A stretch of 17,951 bases of DNA from Methanobacteriota archaeon (lineage in GTDB: Archaea; Thermoplasmatota; Poseidoniia; MGIII; CG-Epi1). Under the pieces are notes generated by a model that saw nothing but the letters and a program-made list of their open reading frames with translations, made no database searches and was not told the origin of the DNA. Shown one piece after another: positions 1 to 7,100 of this stretch. Position 1 is the stretch's first letter; the number at the start of each line of letters is the position of its first letter. Location: positions 1 to 17,951 of the forward strand of contig JAAZXP010000020.1 of NCBI GenBank assembly GCA_014240055.1. The letters run 5' to 3'. The position numbers were made by a program, and so were the translations under genes.

Positions 1-11
1 CCATTGGGGTC

Positions 12-19
12 ACATAATA
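12..19 (+). promoter_or_regulatory. Possible TATA box of the M24 peptidase gene
   Basis: An A/T-only stretch (ATAATAA) is centred about 26 nt before the ATG at 43. That is the spacing expected of an archaeal TATA box driving a leaderless or nearly leaderless transcript. It is weak as a match and lies close to the window edge, so its upstream context cannot be judged. Confidence 0.22.
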
Positions 20-42
20 AGAGAGAGGGTCTATAGCTGCTT

Positions 43-1125
43 ATGGAAAATTTAAAACAACTTAGAGAATTGATGGCACAACATTCTCTTGATGGTTTAG
101 CAGTAGTTCCAGGTCCTAATATGACTCATATTACTAAATCTAAGTTTCATCTTAGTGAGCGACCGGTTGTTTTCTTTATACTGCAGAATGAAGCAACATT
201 TATTCTTCCCGAATTAGAAAGTCCTAAGATATTAGATTTAGACGTCAATTTCATTACTTATGACGATGAAGAAGGTCCTAGGCCTGCTTTTGAAAAGTTT
301 GCAAATACAAATAATATTTCAAAATTGGGAGTGGAATCTAGGACAATAAGACATCTTGAACTAGATTTGATGAATTCGACTGGTATTGTCTCAAATATTG
401 TTGATTCAATAGATATTTTTGCTAAATTACGGATGTCAAAAAGTCATAAAGAAATAGACAATATGATTGAGGCCGTTAAAATTGCTGAAACTTCTTTAAA
501 GTCTATCTTAGGCAATATTAGACCTGGAGTAACTGAAAAGCAATTTGCTGCCGATCTCGTTATTGAATTATTACGCAATGGTTCAGATTCCGAATTACCT
601 TTTTCACCAATTGTGGCATCAGGGACAAATGCAGCTAATCCACATCATTTCCCTGGAAATAAAAAATTTCAAGATGGCGAACTAATAATCATTGACTGGG
701 GTGCTAATTTCGAAGGCTATTTTTCAGATATAACTAGAACTTTTGCCTTGGGAGATTCTATAAATTCAGAATTATTAACAGCTTATGAAACTGTAAGGCA
801 GGCAAATAAGTCTGCAAGAATTAAAGCGAAGATAGGTGTTCAAGCTGGTGATGTGGATCAGGCTGCGAGAAAAGTTATAGAGACTTCAGGTTTTGGTAAG
901 TTCTTTACCCACAGAACAGGGCATGGTTTAGGTTTAGAAGTTCATGAAGAACCGTACATTAAACCAGGCAATGATTTTATTCTTGAAAAAGGGATGACTT
1001 TTACAATTGAACCTGGTATCTACATACCAAATTTAGGTGGTATTCGTATAGAAGACGATATCTATTTGGAAGATTCAGGTGCAACTAGTTTAACAACTTT
1101 ATCAAGGAAACTAATCTATCTTTAG
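43..1125 (+). CDS. pepQ: M24-family Xaa-Pro aminopeptidase / Xaa-Pro dipeptidase
   Basis: A cytoplasmic metallopeptidase of the M24 (pita-bread) family, expected to cleave peptide bonds next to proline during peptide turnover. It has 360 aa, the usual length for archaeal and bacterial PepQ/PepP-like enzymes, with a creatinase-like N-terminal domain (about residues 1-130) and the catalytic domain after it. All five dinuclear metal ligands are visible: D218 (IIIDWGA), D229 (SDITRT), H294 (RTGHGLG), E323 (TIEPGIY) and E337 (GIRIED). The H201-H202 pair after NP matches the conserved substrate-binding histidine region. There is no signal peptide. The ATG start is bounded by an in-frame TAG at 34-36 and no close Shine-Dalgarno is seen. 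The gene precedes the surface-protein locus by 44 nt and probably belongs to a separate transcription unit. Family assignment is firm; whether it acts on dipeptides (prolidase) or longer peptides (aminopeptidase P) cannot be told, so the symbol is tentative. Confidence 0.93.
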   Translation: MENLKQLRELMAQHSLDGLAVVPGPNMTHITKSKFHLSERPVVFFILQNEATFILPELESPKILDLDVNFITYDDEEGPRPAFEKFANTNNISKLGVESRTIRHLELDLMNSTGIVSNIVDSIDIFAKLRMSKSHKEIDNMIEAVKIAETSLKSILGNIRPGVTEKQFAADLVIELLRNGSDSELPFSPIVASGTNAANPHHFPGNKKFQDGELIIIDWGANFEGYFSDITRTFALGDSINSELLTAYETVRQANKSARIKAKIGVQAGDVDQAARKVIETSGFGKFFTHRTGHGLGLEVHEEPYIKPGNDFILEKGMTFTIEPGIYIPNLGGIRIEDDIYLEDSGATSLTTLSRKLIYL

Positions 1126-1137
1126 TTACAGATGAAC

Positions 1138-1147
1138 CCTTTATAGA
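1138..1147 (+). promoter_or_regulatory. Candidate TATA box for the calcium-repeat protein gene
   Basis: The TTTATAG element lies in the 44-nt gap after the peptidase gene, centred about 27 nt upstream of the ATG at 1170. No Shine-Dalgarno precedes that ATG, which fits a leaderless transcript starting at or near the A of the start codon. The assignment rests on spacing and sequence only. Confidence 0.35.
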
Positions 1148-1169
1148 CCAGCGATAAACTGGTTATACA

Positions 1170-4094
1170 ATGGCAGACCCAGTTCCTAGCGGTGGTAGAC
1201 GTTATGTCGTCCTAGCAGTAGTTATTATGCTATTAGCAGCATTGCCATTTTCTCCCTTAGTAGATTTTCAATCTTCAAAGCATATAGACAAACAATCTGC
1301 AACTAATGATTCTAATTTACCAACCAAAGACAGTGACAATGATGGAATGCCTGACTGGTGGGAGATTGGTTTCGGCTTAGATCCATATGATGCTTTAGAT
1401 GCTGCACTTGATGCAGACAGTGATGGACATGATAGAAATAGAAACGGTATTCTCGAAGAAGAAGAATATTTTACAAATTTGATGGAATATGAAATGGATT
1501 TTGTTATTGGAAATAGTACAGATCCTACTAATTCAGATACAGATGAAGATGGTATTCCTGATGGTTGGGAAGTTTATTACAATTTCAATCCTCAATTAGC
1601 ATCAGATGCAGATGATGACAGAGATGAAGATGGATATGATGCTAACCGTGATGGAGATATGAGTCCTGAAGAAGTTCATACTAATTTAGAAGAATATTTA
1701 GCAGGTACAAATCCTTGGGAGTTTGATACAGATGCAGATGTCATGTCAGATGGCTGGGAAATATATTATGGATTAAATCCTACAAGTTCTGAAGATTCAT
1801 GGCTGGATTCTGATTTGGATGGTTGGGATTCTAATTTAGATTTTGATTTGGCATACGAAGAAAGATATTTGAATTATATGGAATTTCTGAATGACACTCA
1901 TCCATTTGTCTGGGATTCAGATTCAGATTCGATGCCTGATGGTTGGGAAGTCTATTATGATTTAGAACCGTTAAGACCAACCGATAATTTTGAGGATAAA
2001 GAAGGTGATGGTTTACCTAATGTTTATGAATACAATAATAGTTTAGTAAACACAGGATGGGTGGATGTAGACAATATATTCACAACACGTCCGGATCTTA
2101 ATGATACCGATGGCGATACTTTATCAGACAATGATGAATTATTTAATTATTTGACAGATCCAACTAGTAACGATACCGATGGAGATGGAATGCCTGATGG
2201 TTGGGAAGTGAAATATGGTTTGAATCCGATTTCACCATTTGATGCTAACGGAGATTTAGACAATGATGGTTGGGATTTTGATAGAAATTCGATTATATCA
2301 AGTATTGAAGCCTTCACAAATTTAGAAGAATATCTGAATGGTACGATTCCTACAAATAATGATACTGATGGTGACGGCATGCCAGACGGTTGGGAAACTT
2401 TCCACGGCCTTAAACCTTTAGATTCTAGCGATGCTAACGAGGATTATGATGAAGATGGTTATGATATAAATCGTGATGGTTTTACTAGTAGTTTTGAAAG
2501 TTACACAAATTTAGAAGAGTTTATGAATAATACTTCTCCAAGTCATAATGATACAGATTCAGATGGAATGTGGGATGGTTGGGAAGTATACTATGGTTTG
2601 AATCCTTTAGATGGGTACGATGCAACTGTAGACAATGACTTAGACGGTTTTGACGAGAATTATAACGGGACTTTAGAGGAAGAAGAAGAACATAATAATG
2701 TATTGGAGTTCCAAGCAGATACGCATCCATACATTGCAGACACAGATGCAGATGGGATGTTGGATGGCTGGGAATGGAAATATGGCTTAAATCCTCTAAA
2801 TCCTCTTGATGCTAACGCAGATTCAGATGGTGATGGTTTGATTAATCGTTTGGAATACAACAATACAGCAGCAGGTCCATATGTTGAGGTAGACGGTATA
2901 ACCTCTACTCATCCGAATAATAATGACACAGATGGAGATGGTTTATCAGATGGTCAGGAAATATCAATTCATTTGACAGATCCAACTAGTAATGACACCG
3001 ATGGTGATGGTATGCCAGATGGTTGGGAGGTGAAATATGGTCTTGATCCTCTTGACTCTGCTGATGCGTTATTAGATTCGGATGACGATAGTTTTGATGC
3101 AGATTGGAATGGCAATATAACTTCCTTAGAAATATATTCAAATCTTTATGAATATTGGAATGGTACAAATCCAATTCTTGGAGATACGGACAATGATGGA
3201 ATGCCAGATGGCTGGGAAGTACATTGGAACTTACAACCATTGAACTCTAGTGATGCTAATGATGATTCAGATAATGACACTTTAATCAATTTATATGAAT
3301 ATGATAATTCAAGAGTAGATGGTTATGATGATAATGTTTACAGTTCCGATAACATAACTGGTTCTAATCCTTTACTGAAAGACACCGATAGAGATTTGAT
3401 TTTAGATGGTGAAGAATGTTTCTTTGGTGAAGATGGATATGTTACGGACCCTTCAAATCCGGATTCAGATGGTGATGGAATGCCTGATGGTTGGGAAATG
3501 ATGTATGATTTAGATCCTTTTGATTCATCTGATGGTGAATTAGACTTAGACAATGATGGTTGGGATTTTAATCGGAATGGCACTATAGAAGATTGGGAGA
3601 AATTCACTAACTATGAAGAGTATTTGAATGGCACAGATCCTACAAAGAATGATACTGATGGCGATGGAATGCCTGATGGCTGGGAAGGCTATTATGGTCT
3701 CAATCCAAATTCAGCAGAGGATAGAGATTGGGATACAGATTCAGACGGCTATGATTCTGATTTAGATGGAGAATTGTCTCCTGATGAGAAATTGACAAAT
3801 TTTGAAGAATTTCTTTTAAATACAAATCCTGTAAAAGCAGATACAGACGGTGATAATTGTACAGATGGTTGGGAACTCTATTGGAATGATAATAAACCAG
3901 CTAATGAAACTAGAACTTTGAATCCTTTAGATGCAGTAGATGGATTTCTAGATTATGATGATGATGGATGGGAAGATTGGGAAGGTGTTTGGCATAATTT
4001 CCCTAATTGGAGAGAAGAAGAAGCTAAAACTAATCCATGGAATCCTGATTCTGATGGGGATGGCATGAGTGATGGCTTTGAGGCGGATAATTGA
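1170..4094 (+). CDS. Asp-rich TSP3/EF-hand-like calcium-repeat surface protein
   Basis: A 974-aa exported protein with no enzymatic domain that I can see. A positively charged start (GGRRY) and a hydrophobic segment at about residues 12-31 form a signal peptide or an uncleaved N-terminal anchor. From residue 54 to the last residue it consists almost entirely of Asp-rich repeats. About 17 thrombospondin type 3-like loops (consensus DTDGDGMPDGWE, 12 of them ending DGWE) are each followed by a Y-G-L-N-P segment. In nine units an EF-hand/dockerin-like loop (DxDxDGxDxNxDG, then TNLEEY) comes next, giving a composite module of about 60-65 aa. Such loops bind calcium in known families, so a stiff, calcium-stabilised extracellular rod is likely. 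Many N-x-T/S sequons suggest N-glycosylation. It ends right after a repeat loop with no C-terminal TM helix or sorting motif. Its closest partner is the next gene, whose N-terminus carries the same repeats. The exact function is unknown; adhesion or an envelope structure are the best guesses. Confidence 0.88.
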   Translation: MADPVPSGGRRYVVLAVVIMLLAALPFSPLVDFQSSKHIDKQSATNDSNLPTKDSDNDGMPDWWEIGFGLDPYDALDAALDADSDGHDRNRNGILEEEEYFTNLMEYEMDFVIGNSTDPTNSDTDEDGIPDGWEVYYNFNPQLASDADDDRDEDGYDANRDGDMSPEEVHTNLEEYLAGTNPWEFDTDADVMSDGWEIYYGLNPTSSEDSWLDSDLDGWDSNLDFDLAYEERYLNYMEFLNDTHPFVWDSDSDSMPDGWEVYYDLEPLRPTDNFEDKEGDGLPNVYEYNNSLVNTGWVDVDNIFTTRPDLNDTDGDTLSDNDELFNYLTDPTSNDTDGDGMPDGWEVKYGLNPISPFDANGDLDNDGWDFDRNSIISSIEAFTNLEEYLNGTIPTNNDTDGDGMPDGWETFHGLKPLDSSDANEDYDEDGYDINRDGFTSSFESYTNLEEFMNNTSPSHNDTDSDGMWDGWEVYYGLNPLDGYDATVDNDLDGFDENYNGTLEEEEEHNNVLEFQADTHPYIADTDADGMLDGWEWKYGLNPLNPLDANADSDGDGLINRLEYNNTAAGPYVEVDGITSTHPNNNDTDGDGLSDGQEISIHLTDPTSNDTDGDGMPDGWEVKYGLDPLDSADALLDSDDDSFDADWNGNITSLEIYSNLYEYWNGTNPILGDTDNDGMPDGWEVHWNLQPLNSSDANDDSDNDTLINLYEYDNSRVDGYDDNVYSSDNITGSNPLLKDTDRDLILDGEECFFGEDGYVTDPSNPDSDGDGMPDGWEMMYDLDPFDSSDGELDLDNDGWDFNRNGTIEDWEKFTNYEEYLNGTDPTKNDTDGDGMPDGWEGYYGLNPNSAEDRDWDTDSDGYDSDLDGELSPDEKLTNFEEFLLNTNPVKADTDGDNCTDGWELYWNDNKPANETRTLNPLDAVDGFLDYDDDGWEDWEGVWHNFPNWREEEAKTNPWNPDSDGDGMSDGFEADN
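2151..2227 (+). repeat. Near-identical long direct repeat, copy 1
   Basis: This 77-nt stretch encodes LTDPTSNDTDGDGMPDGWE and the following VKYGLNP. It matches 2973-3049 at about 68 of 77 positions by eye, well above the other modules. It marks a recent internal duplication or gene conversion of a cassette about 822 nt long. Confidence 0.7.
2973..3049 (+). repeat. Near-identical long direct repeat, copy 2
   Basis: Second copy of the stretch at 2151-2227, encoding the same LTDPTSNDTDGDGMPDGWE segment and then VKYGLDP. Differences are mostly synonymous. The modules just before both copies also align (GLPNVYEYNN against GLINRLEYNN), so the duplicated unit is larger than the 77 nt. Confidence 0.7.
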
Positions 4095-4130
4095 CGTTTA
4101 ATTCTTTCCAAAGAACTTTTGGCATACCTT

Positions 4131-4140
4131 TATGTATTAA
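4131..4140 (+). promoter_or_regulatory. Candidate TATA box before the giant transglutaminase-like gene
   Basis: TATGTATTAA lies in the 76-nt gap between the two surface-protein genes, centred about 35 nt before the ATG at 4171. A start site some 25 nt downstream would leave a leader of about 10 nt containing the Shine-Dalgarno at 4162-4166. This agrees with the start chosen for that gene. The gene could also be read through from upstream. Confidence 0.32.
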
Positions 4141-4161
4141 GTTCGTAGATTCTTACGCGTG

Positions 4162-4166
4162 GGAGG
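4162..4166 (+). promoter_or_regulatory. Shine-Dalgarno (GGAGG) deciding the start at 4171
   Basis: GGAGG within GGGAGGAGAG sits 4 nt before the ATG at 4171. An in-frame GTG at 4159 lies upstream of it and would add four residues, placing the ribosome binding site inside the coding region. The ATG gives a textbook signal peptide (MKLTKFLAVLLVF), so the ATG is preferred. Confidence 0.6.
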
Positions 4167-4170
4167 AGAG

Positions 4171-7100
4171 ATGAAGTTAACAAAATTTTTAGCAGTATTG
4201 CTGGTTTTTAGTATGTTACTTTCACCTCTTGCTAGTTTCCCAGTAAATGCGTCAGACCCAAATGATCCTGACGGTGATGAAGATAATGATTCTGATGGAT
4301 ATGATGCTAATCGTGATGGAGTAATATCTAATGAAGAAAAATACACGAATTTAGAAGAATATTATAACAATACAAATCCAAATGATGTAGATACTGATGA
4401 TGGAGGTGCTTGGGATGGTTGGGAAATTTATTACGGTTTCAATCCTCGTAACGCATCTGATGATTCATTAGATAGTGATGCCGATTTTATAGCTAATAAT
4501 ATTGAATTTTATTGGGATTCAGATCCTTTTGATAGCGATACAGATCAGGATGGAATGCCTGATGGCTGGGAAGATTTTTACTCAGACAGACTTCCTGATG
4601 GGTGTGGATTAAACCCAACAGTTGGAAGTGATAAATTTGATGATCCTGATTCAGATGGTTCGGATAATCTCCGTGAGTATCAAGAAGGAACTGATCCTTG
4701 TGATGCCGATAGTGACGATGATGGAGATCCAGATGGTGAAGATCCTCCACCTTTAGAGCCAGGTGAGCCTCCTGGAACTAACCCAGACACTGGAGCTACG
4801 GATGGTAATGTTACAATTTATGAAATTTTTGACCCTGTTTTGGGAAGTCTCAAGCGTTGGTCTTCTCTAAATGGTTTGTATTACGATAGTGCTAACAGTA
4901 ATCCATATACGATGTATAATTACGACACTACAAAAACAGAGATATTTCCTACGAATTATGAAGGATATTCACAAATTTTTGAAGGTTGGATTTGGATGGG
5001 TATCACTGTTACAGATTCTAGTTATACTATGATTCCTTCTGTATCGCCAGATGCTGAAATAATAGATTATGATTCTAATGCTACTGGAGTTACTATACAA
5101 TTTTTCAAAGACGGGGCAGATAATTATTATGTTCAGTCTAATCAAGATGCTACCATTGATTTAAAGTACAGAATGGGTACAAATGGCTCATATTTTAATA
5201 GAGAAATATCGGATGATTTGACTTTAGATGATATGCCTGAAGAGGTAATAATTCCAATTACTGGTGAAAGTGAAGTTAAAGAGAATGTTAGAGAATTTTT
5301 GCAATACAGACATGACAATGGAACCATTGCAAATGAACCATTGTACTGGTTATGGCCTGAAAATGGAACTCCTGAAACTAATTTAGCTTTAATAATTGAT
5401 AATTTAACTTGGTATTTTTCTGCTTTCATTGAAGGAGATGGTGATGTTCCCGATCCTGAATCTCCATGGGATGTTTACCAGTCAATTTGTATAAATGGAA
5501 TTGGAGCTTGTAGACATCGATCATTTGGTTTCTTTGTGACTGCTCTTGCTCTTGGTGCACCAACACGATATATTTCTAACGAGGCTCATGCATTTGTTGA
5601 AGTTTATGTTCCTGAGGATAATGAAACGTTTTCCACAAGTCATTGGATGAGGATTAACTTAGGTGGAACTGGAGGCAGTAATACCTTAGAGAGACCTGAT
5701 GAAGAAGAAGACGACGGTGATACTTTTAATTTTGATGAAATGGATCCTGATGATATTGATAATATGACTGGAGATCTAGTTACAATAGTGATCGAAAGTT
5801 ATTCACCTACAGAAGTAGATAAAGGAGAAAGAATTCGAATTCAAGGATACGTTGAAGATGAGAATGGAACTCGCTTACCTAGTTTTGAAATTGGGTTTGG
5901 AATGTGGGATAAAGAGCATGTTGAACCTGCGTTTGAAATAGGTCAAACTTTAACTGATTCTTCAGGTAATTTTGATTTTAATATTACTGACTTTTTGGCA
6001 GCAACTCCAGGAGATAATGAGATTTATGCCGCATCTTACAAGCAAGGGTTTTTGGGAGTAGATGGTCCTAAGGAAATAGAAATATATTCTAATTCAACAT
6101 TTATCCTAGATAATCCTGAATCAGTAGGTAAAGGTCAAGACTTGATAGTTTCTGGAACATTACTTGATGTTGGAGGAGTTCCGGTTGAAGGTAAGACTCT
6201 GACAATTTATTTATGGGAAGATCCATATTTTGGAAGTCCTAACTGTAATAATAGTTGGCCAGCTATACTTTGTAACATAGGAGAACTCGGTGGTGAACCA
6301 GTTACTGACGAGTTTGGCAATTTTGTCTTTAGTTGGACAGTTCCAGAGGATGGCGAGCCATCTGCAGACACAGATTACCACATTTATGTTGCGTATGATA
6401 GTTCAGATGATGATTATGTGTATTCAACGAGTCAGTCTACAGATTTAATAATTCTTGATTCTACTGTAAATTTAACTGCTGAATTAGAACCGAATAAAGA
6501 ATATGTAGGAAATACTTTTTGGGTTAATGGAACCGTTGGCGATGTGGCAATATCTAATGGTAGTATTAGCATTGAAATGGTAGGCTTTGAGTTAGCTGAA
6601 TTTAGTGTAACTCAAGTTAATTGGACTACTGAGCTATTTATTCCAACAGATTTTGCAGCTGGTAATTATACAGTAATAGTCACTTTTGACAGTGAAAGTG
6701 TGACTTTACCTGATGAGAGGATAAATCTTGATTTCACAGTTCTTGGTACAAGTAATATTATTTTAGATTCTGATTCTTTAAAGATTACCAGAGGAGAAAA
6801 CGTAACTTTAGAAGGTGAATTAAACGATCACTTAGGTCAGCCTTTAGCGGAGCAGAATATTAATTTGGTATGGGATGGTATTGCAATTGCAACAGTCACT
6901 ACTGAAACTGATGGTGATTTTGTTTACGTTCATAATATTCCAGCCGACCATGCTTTAGGAAATGTGACTTGGTCTGCAGAATTTATTGGTAATGATCTCC
7001 ACTCAGGTTCTTCGGAATCACAAACATCTATTATTTTCCAACAAACTGTGTTGTCATTGCAATCAGATAATATACACTTTTATGCAGGAGAAAGCATGAT

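Larger units (their letters stand above)
1329..4091 (+). repeat. In-frame TSP3/EF-hand-like repeat array
   Basis: About 17 degenerate copies of a coding repeat centred on GAT-ACN-GAT-GGN-GAT-GGN-ATG-CCN-GAT-GGN-TGG-GAA, spaced at roughly 55-65 codons. The array covers almost the whole gene after the N-terminal hydrophobic segment. Three units replace the EF-hand-like half with a GL(P/I)N...EY segment followed by an extra TSP3 loop of a different type (DNDE, DGQE, DGEE). These sit at about 2004, 2829 and 3273 and define a larger cassette. Divergence is mainly at third codon positions, which indicates selection on the protein. Confidence 0.85.

Noticed and set aside
2147..3607. Several minus-strand open frames of 67-89 codons inside the calcium-repeat gene
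   Set aside because: They are Ser/Pro- or His/Leu-rich mirror images of the GAT/GGT/CCT-rich repeat codons, lie wholly within a clearly coding + strand gene, and show no domain or start signal.
1329..4091. CRISPR-like or satellite repeats
   Set aside because: The repeats keep frame, vary at third codon positions and lack fixed-length unique spacers, so they are protein-coding repeats.
4108..4122. Small inverted repeat CCAAA-GAACT-TTTGG after the calcium-repeat gene as a terminator
   Set aside because: A 5-bp A/T-rich stem without a following T-run is within chance expectation in this composition.
4159..4170. Upstream GTG start for the giant protein
   Set aside because: It would add only MGGE and would place the GGAGG ribosome binding site inside the coding region. 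ATG at 4171 has the right site spacing and a clean signal peptide.
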